DNA from: Methanoregula sp.
GTDB lineage: Archaea; Halobacteriota; Methanomicrobia; Methanomicrobiales; Methanospirillaceae
Length of the DNA: 6,519 bases
Reading direction: 5' to 3'
Assembly (NCBI GenBank): GCA_022710665.1
Contig: JAKLGN010000076.1
Location: forward strand, 1 to 6,519
Both the position numbers and the translations under genes were made by a program. Each line of letters starts with the position of its first letter. The stretch's first letter is position 1. Below, in pieces: positions 1 to 6,110 of the stretch. The notes beneath the pieces are model-generated. The model did not search any database, had not been told where the DNA came from, and saw only the letters and a program-made list of their open reading frames with translations.

Positions 1-635
1 AGACCAAAGATGAGGTTCTTGCCATTGTTGAACGGGCAAAAAAAAGCGGGACCTTACACGTCATCTCCTTCACCTCCGGTGTTGCGACAACACCGGAGAA
101 TGAGATCGACCGTGTCGTGGAATATGTCCGGGCAGTAAAAAAATACCACGTCCCGATCGGCGTAGCAGTTTCCCCGACAAAAGATTCGTCACAACGGCTC
201 AGGGATGCCGGGGTGACAGAAGTGAAATACAATGTGGAGACCATGGACCCGGCAATATTCGAGCGGGTCTGTACCGGAAGGAAAGGCCACTCCCTTGACT
301 TTATCCTGGCCTCGCTTGGCGATGCGGTAAAGGTATTCGGGAAGAACCATGTCTCTTCAAACATCATCATCGGTCTTGGCGAGACAGATGAATGTGTCAG
401 AAAAGGGGTTGAATACCTGGCAAAGAGGGGGGTCATTGCAGTCCTTCGCCCGATCACGATCTCTCCTTACCGGAAAGGAGAGATCGCAGCCACACGGCCC
501 GGCGCCGGGCGGTTGCTGAAACTCGCAACCATGACGCGTGATATCCTGGAAAAATATCATCTCGATGTCACAGAATCGCAGACCATGTGTCTCTCCTGCA
601 CTGGGTGTGACCTCACGCCCGGCCGTGATGTGTAA
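1..635 (+). CDS. Radical SAM protein, BioB/HydE/HmdB-like, 3' part only
   Basis: The reading frame is open from nt 3 to the TAA at 633-635 and shows 210 residues with no stop, so the gene begins left of the window. The internal GTG at 117 is not a credible start because coding-like sequence precedes it. Features typical of the biotin synthase-like branch of radical SAM enzymes are visible: a beta strand with NVET (about visible residues 77-80), and NIIIGLGE (about 120-127), the SAM-contact strand of this branch. The CxxxCxxC motif that holds the catalytic [4Fe-4S] cluster would lie upstream, off the window. The extreme C-terminus carries MCLSCTGCD, a CxxCxxC motif (visible residues 196, 199, 202) that could bind an auxiliary cluster or metal. 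The family generates a 5'-deoxyadenosyl radical for cofactor or small-molecule chemistry; the substrate is unknown. It runs in the same direction as the marker-16 gene 182 nt downstream. HmdB, HydE and PylB are possible relatives, but none can be assigned. Confidence 0.85.
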   Translation, partial: TKDEVLAIVERAKKSGTLHVISFTSGVATTPENEIDRVVEYVRAVKKYHVPIGVAVSPTKDSSQRLRDAGVTEVKYNVETMDPAIFERVCTGRKGHSLDFILASLGDAVKVFGKNHVSSNIIIGLGETDECVRKGVEYLAKRGVIAVLRPITISPYRKGEIAATRPGAGRLLKLATMTRDILEKYHLDVTESQTMCLSCTGCDLTPGRDV

Positions 636-817
636 CGAAAGGATGAGAAAAGAGCAATTGCGGTTCCTGATGAGTGAAACCCGATCGGAAAATAAAAAAG
701 ATGCGGGTGCAGAGCAGCATCACCGTCTTTATCAAAGGACAGGAATCGTGTGGTTGTGACCCCGGGGAACTGGTACGCTGATGAGATGAATGTCCGGTTG
801 GGAGATACGAGGACAGC
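636..817 (+). other. Spacer between the radical SAM and marker-16 genes
   Basis: No intact gene of normal size is present. A short AT-rich stretch at 686-700 (CGGAAAATAAAAAAG) resembles an archaeal BRE/TATA element and could place a promoter about 120 nt before the marker-16 start, but this is weak. CCCCGGGG at 760-767 is a small perfect palindrome. Three short open stretches overlap here: 643-759 (38 codons from ATG), 701-781 (26 codons from ATG) and 750-821 (23 codons from GTG). The last has AGGA at 741-744 and ends in TGA overlapping the next ATG. These may be remnants of one small gene and are treated separately. Confidence 0.5.
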
Positions 818-821
818 ATGA
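701..821 (+). pseudogene. Possible frameshifted small ORF coupled to the marker-16 gene
   Basis: In one frame ATG 701 opens MRVQSSITVFIKGQES and then stops at 779-781. In another frame GTG 750 reads VVVTPGNWYADEMNVRLGDT and stops at TGA 819-821, which overlaps the ATG of the downstream gene (ATGA). Joining the two around nt 744-750 by removing one base gives a coherent run of about 39 residues with alternating hydrophobic strands. ATGA overlap is the usual junction of translationally coupled genes. No family is recognised. The alternatives are a genuine 23-codon coupling ORF from 750 with its own AGGA, or chance. Confidence is low because there is no known homologue and the join is hypothetical. 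Confidence 0.22.
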
Positions 822-2062
822 AAACGCACGGAGAAATCAATGCAAAGATCCGCAACGGCACTGCGCTCGTCATGACCGCTGCAGAGTTCAAGCATCATAT
901 CCGCAAGGGGGACAAGATTTCTCCAGAAGATGTGGATGTGGTGACAACCGGAACGTTTGGGGTGATGTCCGGGACCTATGCCGTGCTCAGCATCCCGGTT
1001 GCGGAAAAAAAGGCGTTTAAAACGGCTGACCGGGTATGGCTCAACGGTGTTCCAGCGGTACCTGGCCCGTGCCCGGACGAGAACCTTGGCCTTGTGGATA
1101 TGATGGTATACGGAACCGCCTGTGCCAATGCCAGGTACGGGGGAGGACACCTGTTCCGTGACCTTGTACAGGGAAACCCTGTCGATGTGGTAGTTAAGGC
1201 AAAACGGAAAACATTTACCCGCTCCATCACTCTTGGAGATATCGGATTTGCACGCCTTGCAACAACGCGGAGCGCATTCAAAAACTATACTGCACTGGTA
1301 AATCCCCGGTCCCGCACGGTGAACTCAACGATCTTTTCCGTCACCGGTATGCCAGGCCCGCTCGGCGCAGCAAGTATCAGTGGGTGCGGGGAGATCAATC
1401 CCCTGGAAAATGATCCCGGCATGCGGATAATTGGACCGGGAACACACATCCTGGTCAACGGTGGCGAAGGATATGTGATGGGGACTGGAACCCGAAGTTC
1501 CGCCGATAGACCGAACCTCTCATTTTTTGCTGACCTCAAAGGGATGGATCCCGAGATGATGGGAGGTTTTGTTACGTCAGCAGGGCCCGAATGTCTGGTG
1601 TCCTGTGCAGTCCCGATTCCGGTTCTGGATGAACATTCCCTGCAAGCCCTTTCGGTTCTCCACGAACAAATCCCGCTGGTGGTTGCCGATGTTGCCGACC
1701 GGGCCCCGCTCGCCTCAACAACCTATGGAGAAGTCTGGAATGGGACTGATCCTGTCATCCGGTTTGATCCATCTCTTTGCACATCCTGTGAAGAGTGCAG
1801 TGCGGCGGCCCGGTGCCCGACCGGGGCAATCTCTTCCCGTGGCCCTATCAATTACCATCGTTGTGTCCATTGCGGGACCTGTACCGTTACCTGTCCGGCT
1901 CATGCGTATCATGGGCGGCTGGGGTCACTCACGGTGAATACATCCAAGGTCCCCATCACCCTCCGGCAATCCAGCCTTACCCATGCCCGACGACTCTGTG
2001 AACGGCTGAAATATAAAATCGTGAAACGTGCATTTTTCTTAAACGAACCTTCTGGTGCGTGA
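818..2062 (+). CDS. mmp16: Methanogenesis marker 16 metalloprotein (DUF39 plus 2x[4Fe-4S])
   Basis: The protein has 414 residues. ATG 818 is the only start after an in-frame TGA at 782-784, and GAGGA at 809-813 sits four bases upstream. Residues 1 to about 300 resemble the DUF39/COG1900 (HcyBio) domain, with VVTTGTFGVMSGT near 41-53 and a glycine-rich YGGGHLF at 107-113. The C-terminal part has two ferredoxin motifs: C321, C324, C327, C333-P and C349, C352, C355, C359-P, enough for two [4Fe-4S] clusters. No signal or membrane segment is seen, so it is cytoplasmic. Characterised COG1900 relatives (MA1821 type, working with a NIL-ferredoxin partner) take part in direct sulfur incorporation to make homocysteine. 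The marker-16 branch is restricted to methanogens and its reaction is not settled; sulfur transfer to an aldehyde, for example in coenzyme M synthesis, is a plausible inference. Other cysteines that might carry persulfide are C85, C102, C190, C259 and C263. The last 22 nt are overlapped on the minus strand by a hicA remnant. Confidence 0.87.
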   Translation: MKTHGEINAKIRNGTALVMTAAEFKHHIRKGDKISPEDVDVVTTGTFGVMSGTYAVLSIPVAEKKAFKTADRVWLNGVPAVPGPCPDENLGLVDMMVYGTACANARYGGGHLFRDLVQGNPVDVVVKAKRKTFTRSITLGDIGFARLATTRSAFKNYTALVNPRSRTVNSTIFSVTGMPGPLGAASISGCGEINPLENDPGMRIIGPGTHILVNGGEGYVMGTGTRSSADRPNLSFFADLKGMDPEMMGGFVTSAGPECLVSCAVPIPVLDEHSLQALSVLHEQIPLVVADVADRAPLASTTYGEVWNGTDPVIRFDPSLCTSCEECSAAARCPTGAISSRGPINYHRCVHCGTCTVTCPAHAYHGRLGSLTVNTSKVPITLRQSSLTHARRLCERLKYKIVKRAFFLNEPSGA

Positions 2063-2226
2063 CCAGCTTCTCTCCGGCGATAGAAGCTCGCCGGTATGGA
2101 TAGGAAGGATAGTGTATCTTCCGTCGTCCGATTTCATCCGGACATGAGACCCCTTCTGGCGGATGACAGAAAAACCAAGACATCAAGATAAGCGATGAGC
2201 TTCTTCTTGGTGATGACGGGAACCAT
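2039..2226 (-). pseudogene. hicA: HicA-like mRNA interferase remnant, frameshifted and truncated
   Basis: From ATG 2226-2224 on the minus strand the frame reads MVPVITKKKLIAYLDVL, the usual HicA opening (a Lys-rich helix, then LxxLGF). The next conserved block, FSVIRQKGSHVRMKSDDGR, lies one frame over. Restoring a single G in the run at 2175-2176 joins the two as L-G-F-S-V-I. The conserved HicA catalytic histidine is kept (GSH, CAT at 2146-2144). After the block ILPIHTGELLSP (to about 2075) the family's last 20 or so residues are missing; the frame runs into unrelated codons and stops at 2041-2039, inside the end of the opposing marker-16 gene. No hicB antitoxin is visible on either side. The ATG overlaps the stop of the hepT remnant (TGATG), so the two were once co-translated. 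HicA toxins are small dsRBD-like RNases that cleave mRNA; this copy cannot make one unless the frameshift is a sequencing error. Confidence 0.7.
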
Positions 2227-2533
2227 CAAGCACCCCGTACGATCTCGACCTCGCGGAACCCAACGAACGTATTCTGGGATTCTGTTTGTGGCATTGTCCC
2301 ACAGGATCGTATATTGTATCCGGAAACAGACAAGGGTTACCACATCGCGGAACCCGCCAATTTTTACTCAGGTCCGTACCTGGGTACCGTTCTTTGATAC
2401 CCTCCGTAAGATTCTTGATAACCTCCCCGATAACCTGAAAATTCCGGATTACCGCATCCGTGCGTCTGCGATCTTTTAAAAATACCTCGAATGAGATAGC
2501 GCTTGTATCCTCTTCGGATATCCTTTTTTCTTC
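2226..2533 (-). pseudogene. hepT: HepT (DUF86) toxin remnant with two frameshifts
   Basis: The minus strand from 2521 reads ISEEDTSAISFEVFLKDRR, then TDAVIRNFQVIGEVIKNL, then IKERYPGTDLSK, the characteristic first half of HepT/DUF86 proteins. The frame breaks at the five-base A run (plus-strand T run 2361-2365). One base over it continues as IGGFRDVVTLVCFRIQYTIL and WDNATNRIPEYVRW. It breaks again at the G run near 2259-2261, after which FREVEIVRGA ends at TGA 2228-2226. Both breaks are explained by one extra base in a homopolymer. The HepT RNase motif RX4HXY, expected as RDVVTHxYF, reads RDVVTLVCF, so both the histidine and the tyrosine (the residue AMPylated by the partner MntA) are lost. 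The first 15-20 residues are not recognisable; an in-frame TGA lies at 2545-2543. No mntA nucleotidyltransferase, normally just upstream, can be found in 2546-2640. Confidence 0.75.
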
Positions 2534-2577
2534 ATCCCTGTTTCAGGTTGATTCCACCGGTTGAAAATCAATACAAT

Positions 2578-2642
2578 AAAAAACGAGGAGAAATTGAGAA
2601 TTATTCCTTAACCAATGCTTGACATGGTATTTTTCTGGTTAA
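2578..2642 (-). terminator. Possible terminator of the zinc-ribbon gene
   Basis: Directly after the TAA of the minus-strand gene lies an inverted repeat: TGGTTAA at 2636-2642 with TTAACCA at 2608-2614 (7 bp, 21-nt loop). A run of six T on the minus strand follows (plus-strand A run at 2578-2583). The region is AT-rich compared with its surroundings. Archaeal termination relies mainly on T-rich tracts, so the T run is the better part of the signal and the hairpin is incidental at best. It would separate the zinc-ribbon transcript from the toxin remnants that follow in the same direction. Confidence 0.35.
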
Positions 2643-2819
2643 TTATGGTTCGGTCTCCCGTTCATTGATCTCCGGATTCATATCACTAAACACCCATTCA
2701 TGACCGCAGCCGGCAGCCATACAATAAAAGATGGTGATACCGGCTTTTTCTTTCGAAAGATAGCACAGGAAATGTTTTGATCCGCATCTGGGGCAGGGCA
2801 CAGGAATTCCTCCCACCAT
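2643..2819 (-). CDS. Small zinc-ribbon protein, TFIIS-ribbon-like
   Basis: From ATG 2819 the product has 58 residues. It holds a zinc knuckle CPRCGS (C9, C12) and a second, FYCMAAGCGHEW (C33, C38), in the order and spacing of the TFIIS/RPB9-type ribbon CPxCGS...TxFYxCxxCGHxW. The second pair is CxxxxC rather than CxxC. The acidic DE dipeptide in the hairpin of transcript-cleavage factors is absent (SKEKAG instead), so it is unlikely to stimulate RNA cleavage by polymerase. The tail is acidic and charged (MNPEINERETEP). The frame is open back to TTG 2921, but the extra 34 residues have no recognisable features; ATG 2819 was chosen because it begins just before the ribbon. The nearest SD-like bases (AAGGA) lie only one base upstream, so a leaderless or alternative start remains possible. 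It is probably a nucleic-acid or protein-binding adaptor; no specific function is assigned. Confidence 0.6.
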   Translation of the reverse strand: MVGGIPVPCPRCGSKHFLCYLSKEKAGITIFYCMAAGCGHEWVFSDMNPEINERETEP

Positions 2820-3183
2820 ATCCTTGGCACACCGGGATATCACGATGAGGAGGGCGGCGGGTGAAAGTGCGGGAGATCGGGTTTTTACTCTCGTCTGGAT
2901 ACCAGTTGCACTGACATGCAATCCGGAGGGGGGGCACTGCCACCCGCCCCCGCTCCTTCAATTGCATGGGGTGTCCGGGCGTTGTGCCCGCAGCGCTTCA
3001 CCCACGCGGCGATCTTCCGCGATCGCCCCCGTCAGGCATCTCCGGCAATGCAATCGTCTCATCACCGGAACCACCCTTCGCAGAGGTGCTCCCGGAAGCC
3101 ACAACACCGGCATTTTTTCCCGCACCGGTATTCCATTCATGGCATCCGGCCTGGTACAACCGCATGCCCGGAAAATCGTGCAA
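2820..3183 (-). other. Spacer between the zinc-ribbon and protease genes
   Basis: No gene is convincing here. On the minus strand there is a good SD-like AAGGAG (2958-2953) nine bases before GTG 2943, which opens a frame reading AVPPLRIACQCNWYPDES. It differs from the zinc-ribbon frame and beyond 2819 becomes a shadow of that gene. Two GC-rich hairpins are visible: CGGGC/GCCCG at 2976-2990 and GGCGATC/GATCGCC at 3008-3027 (7 bp, 6-nt loop). Neither is followed by a T run on the minus strand, so they are not obvious terminators of the protease gene. A G7 run at 2928-2934 faces a C-rich stretch at 2941-2951. A weak A-rich element at about 2885-2890 on the minus strand could be a TATA box for the zinc-ribbon gene. 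Confidence 0.45.
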
Positions 3184-5856
3184 TCAATGCCGCCTTCTCA
3201 CGAGCAGGAATGCAATGGCCATGATTCCCAACGGCACGAGCAGGATTGCGAGGCCCCGGGCATCGCCAGCCTTCACCAGCTGGAACGCCCGTATTGCCGG
3301 CCCTGTTTCGCTGAAGATCACGGAGCCCCGCCCGATACGGGAAGCGCTGCCGGTCTTGACCACCGTCCGGGCAGGGACGGGACCACTGACCCTGAAATCA
3401 TGGTCAACGTAATACCCGCGTGCAGCTGAAGCCGGGAAAACCTGGTTGAATTCTTCCGACCGGAACGAGAGCGGACTCCCGTACTTCACGCCGACCGGGA
3501 TGACATTGACCTGTGCGTTCTCCCCGGGCGGGGGAACCGGGACCGGGATCCTGTTGTTTTGACCGGACACCAGCGTCCGGTAGTCCTTCCACGGGCGGTC
3601 CGCATGTTCGACACTGACGATGTAGAGCGGGACATCGGTGGTTGTGCGGATGAAATGACCGGGCAGGGGTTCCGAACTCCTCCGGGTGGTCCGCCGGTAG
3701 TCCCCGGCCGAACCGACCGTCTCGCTTCCCTGGAACCTGAACGTGTGCGGGAGATCAATGAATGGGTCACCGGCCGCGTAGGAGGTCCTTCCGCCGGAGA
3801 CCGGTCGCCACGGTTCCCCCGGATCGTACGTGCCGTTCCCCCGCCCGGTATCCCGGTAGAACCCGTGATCGGCAAAAACTGTATCAATACCGGCCTTCTG
3901 GGCCGGGATGGCTGCTACCAGGCCGGTGTACACATCCGTGAAGTCACGGTTGTACGTGCGCAGGACCGTCCAGATCTGCTCGAACCGGAGTTTCACCGGG
4001 TGGTCCTCATCAAAGGTGTTCTGCCCGGACCGGAGGAGATCGATCTCATGGTTGAGCTGGTCGCGGTACTCCGCAACGGTCATGCTCTCCTGGTGAGCTC
4101 TGGACGCGAGAACTTCGGGGTTGGCAACGATATCCTTCCGGATATTTTCTTCCGTCAGCCGCCGTGTCGTGTAATGCAGGTCGGTAGCGTAGAGGTTCCA
4201 GAGCGTTGATGAAACTGCGTGCTCCTCGGCCTTCCCCTCGTATTCCCATGCCTGGTACTCCTCGTCGATCGAACCCAGGGTGCCGGCATACCCTGCCAGC
4301 GGGTTCCCGTAATACTCCTCCATGACTGCCGGCATGAACTCCGCGAACCCTTCGGTGAACGAGTCGCTCGTCGACGGGTTCATGTACCCGCCATGGTTGA
4401 TGGTTGGTATGCCCCCGCCATTATCCGCGGGCGAGGCCGGGAACTTCTTCCCGTAGATGCAGTACATTGCATAGTGGCTGAACTCGTGGAAGATGATGTA
4501 CTGGGACTGGATGGGGTTGTCAAAGCTTGAATCGGCCGGCGTCACCACGATGGCAGGCGATGGTTTGCCCGCCCCCCTCCCGGAATCGATCTCGAACTTG
4601 GTTCTCCGGTCCGGCCAGAACGGGTTAACGGCAAGCGGGAGGTTGCAGTTCATCGGTGAGCCGAGATGGTCCTGGTAGAACTCGAGGGCGTTCGCGGTCT
4701 CGTCATAGATGTAGAGATTGGACCGGTAGCTGGCCATGGACTCCGGGTCAAGCTGATCCAGCGAATCCGTTCCGGCAAGGAAGTTCACGTCCTGCCGGAG
4801 GTCCGCGTCCCCCTTATACTCGAACGCGTGGGGCCAGGTCATCACATCGTAGATGCCTGCCCCGCTGACGCTGAAAAAGTCGGTGTCGCCCTTGCGGTAC
4901 GTGAACTCAACATCGAACTGGTAGGTTGAGCCGGGATTCAGCATGGCCGGGATCTCGAAGTTCCCGTTCGCATCCGTTGCGGTGACAAACTCCGTATCCT
5001 GTGCACCTGCCGCCTGGCTTCCCTTCCAGACGATCTTCACATGGCGGAGCGGTTTTGCCGGCAGGAACCGTGCGGTCAGCAGATCATTTACCGTGCTCAC
5101 CGGTCCGGAATCCCTTTCTGCAACAGCGTCGTCTATTGCCCTGCTGAGATCATTGTAGAAAGCCTTCGTCATCCCGGATCCCGTGACCGTACCCTTGATT
5201 GTCTTCCGGGCCGAATCAGACGGGTTGCCCGTGGGGGAGAACCCGCTGAAACAGTCGGTGAACTGCCCGATCCGCCTGATGTTGATCGCTTCTGCTTCTT
5301 TGTAGGTTATCGTGTCGGCCGGGGTCTGCGATGTGATCTTCGCCATGAACCGGCCGGCATTCGCATAGCCCCAGTCCTGGTATGCCTCCTCGAAGGTCTG
5401 GGGACCTTTGATCGGCGTGCCGCCCGGCCCGAATACCGGCTGGGTCATGACCCGGTGGCCTGCTTCATGGGAAGGCAGCATACCGGACCCGTACCCGGTC
5501 TCGGGGTAAGGATAGGGGATCTCCCGCTGGTAGTACCTGGTCCACTGCTTCGCTATCTCCGAATCCTGAAAACAACTGATTTCCACGGAAACAATATCAC
5601 CCGAGAGCGGGTTGCCGTAATTACAGGTCATGGAAGCAAAACCCATTTTCGAATCAGCACCGGTCGGATTACCGACAAACCCTGAGCTGTCATTGAGGGC
5701 GAGCCCGCTGCAGACCGGACAATTGCTCCCGGACATCGCCGGACAGGGTACGGCGCCGGAACCAGGAATCATGCACCAGGAAACAAGGAAAAGGAGAAAA
5801 AGATTCAAAACTACCGGCCTGAACCGGTGAGGAATATCAGCTAACCCGCGAGCCAT
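3184..5856 (-). CDS. Secreted, membrane-anchored HExxH metallopeptidase (gluzincin-like)
   Basis: The product is 890 residues from ATG 5856. GTG 5868 would add four residues but has no SD, whereas GTGAG precedes the ATG by seven bases. Numbering below is from the GTG. Residues 6-40 form a signal peptide (RFR, then VVLNLFLLFLVSWCMI, then GSGA). A Cys-rich stretch follows (C42, C50, C53, C82, C99). Residues 275-325 look like a carboxypeptidase-regulatory/transthyretin-like beta domain (TATDANGNFEIP). The catalytic motif is HEFSHYAMY, with H461, E462 and H465. SFTEGFAEF at 503-511 supplies the likely third zinc ligand E506, matching the EGWADF motif of many secreted gluzincins. DTGRGNGTYDPGE at 673-685 resembles a calcium loop. 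The end is beta-rich, then a transmembrane helix (872-890) and RRRH, so the enzyme is held outside the cell by its C-terminus. A second HExxH, HEAGH at 134-138, lies in the N-terminal part. Substrate and exact peptidase family are not known. Confidence 0.85.
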   Translation of the reverse strand: MARGLADIPHRFRPVVLNLFLLFLVSWCMIPGSGAVPCPAMSGSNCPVCSGLALNDSSGFVGNPTGADSKMGFASMTCNYGNPLSGDIVSVEISCFQDSEIAKQWTRYYQREIPYPYPETGYGSGMLPSHEAGHRVMTQPVFGPGGTPIKGPQTFEEAYQDWGYANAGRFMAKITSQTPADTITYKEAEAINIRRIGQFTDCFSGFSPTGNPSDSARKTIKGTVTGSGMTKAFYNDLSRAIDDAVAERDSGPVSTVNDLLTARFLPAKPLRHVKIVWKGSQAAGAQDTEFVTATDANGNFEIPAMLNPGSTYQFDVEFTYRKGDTDFFSVSGAGIYDVMTWPHAFEYKGDADLRQDVNFLAGTDSLDQLDPESMASYRSNLYIYDETANALEFYQDHLGSPMNCNLPLAVNPFWPDRRTKFEIDSGRGAGKPSPAIVVTPADSSFDNPIQSQYIIFHEFSHYAMYCIYGKKFPASPADNGGGIPTINHGGYMNPSTSDSFTEGFAEFMPAVMEEYYGNPLAGYAGTLGSIDEEYQAWEYEGKAEEHAVSSTLWNLYATDLHYTTRRLTEENIRKDIVANPEVLASRAHQESMTVAEYRDQLNHEIDLLRSGQNTFDEDHPVKLRFEQIWTVLRTYNRDFTDVYTGLVAAIPAQKAGIDTVFADHGFYRDTGRGNGTYDPGEPWRPVSGGRTSYAAGDPFIDLPHTFRFQGSETVGSAGDYRRTTRRSSEPLPGHFIRTTTDVPLYIVSVEHADRPWKDYRTLVSGQNNRIPVPVPPPGENAQVNVIPVGVKYGSPLSFRSEEFNQVFPASAARGYYVDHDFRVSGPVPARTVVKTGSASRIGRGSVIFSETGPAIRAFQLVKAGDARGLAILLVPLGIMAIAFLLVRRRH

Positions 5857-6017
5857 AAGATATCTCACGCCAGTAGTTGGGGCGGCCGGGCAAAAAGGTT
5901 TGGCTCAGAAAGCACGGAGATGGATAACCCCCGCTCCGGAATTTCAGCAGGTCACCCCCCGCACGGAAAATCCTGGTGGGATGGGGTTTGCTTTTCGACA
6001 GGAAGCGGCCTGGAGAA

Positions 6018-6043
6018 TGCTTCATCTCCTGTGGAATGAAGCA
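6018..6043. repeat. Stem-loop, 11 bp with one bulge
   Basis: TGCTTCAT at 6018-6025 pairs with ATGAAGCA at 6036-6043. Inside it TCC (6027-6029) pairs with GGA (6033-6035) around the triloop TGT, leaving C6026 bulged. It lies about 160 bp upstream of the protease start on the minus strand. It could be a structured RNA leader element or part of the surrounding inverted-repeat segment. It has no T run and is not an obvious terminator. Confidence 0.5.
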
Positions 6044-6094
6044 GAGGGATCCAATGGATCCGCCATGACGCAAGCCTATTGACAGGGAGAGGAG

Positions 6095-6110
6095 AAGACC
6101 CTCGGGTCTT
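6095..6110. repeat. 16-bp near-perfect palindrome
   Basis: AAGACCC and GGGTCTT are separated by TC only. The two-base centre is too short for an ideal RNA loop, so a dimeric protein-binding site is as likely as a hairpin. It lies about 240 bp upstream of the protease start; no regulator can be named. Confidence 0.4.

Noticed and set aside
557..1150. 197-codon open frame on the minus strand
   Set aside because: It overlaps the well-supported radical SAM and marker-16 genes and has no recognisable motif.
2065..2171. Series of hairpins after the marker-16 stop, including two mutually exclusive stems (AGCTTCT/AGAAGCT and CCGGCGA/TCGCCGG) resembling an RNA switch
   Set aside because: The stretch is coding sequence of the HicA remnant on the other strand and no T run follows; the stems are short and probably incidental.
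2167..2479. Coding-like plus-strand frames (for example VPFFDTLRKILDNLPDNLK) that looked like a decayed plus-strand gene
   Set aside because: They are antisense shadows of the hepT and hicA remnants, which match known families on the minus strand.
2998..3183. Minus-strand frame directly after the protease stop, as a readthrough extension
   Set aside because: The protease ends naturally in a membrane helix plus RRRH; the following codons show no conserved feature.
3559..4209. 216-codon plus-strand frame and others opposite the protease
   Set aside because: Shadow frames of a GC-rich gene; no motif, and the protease on the minus strand is strongly supported.
5773..5787. LVSWC in the protease signal peptide as a lipobox
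   Set aside because: Trp before the Cys does not fit lipobox rules, and the C-terminal transmembrane helix already provides an anchor.
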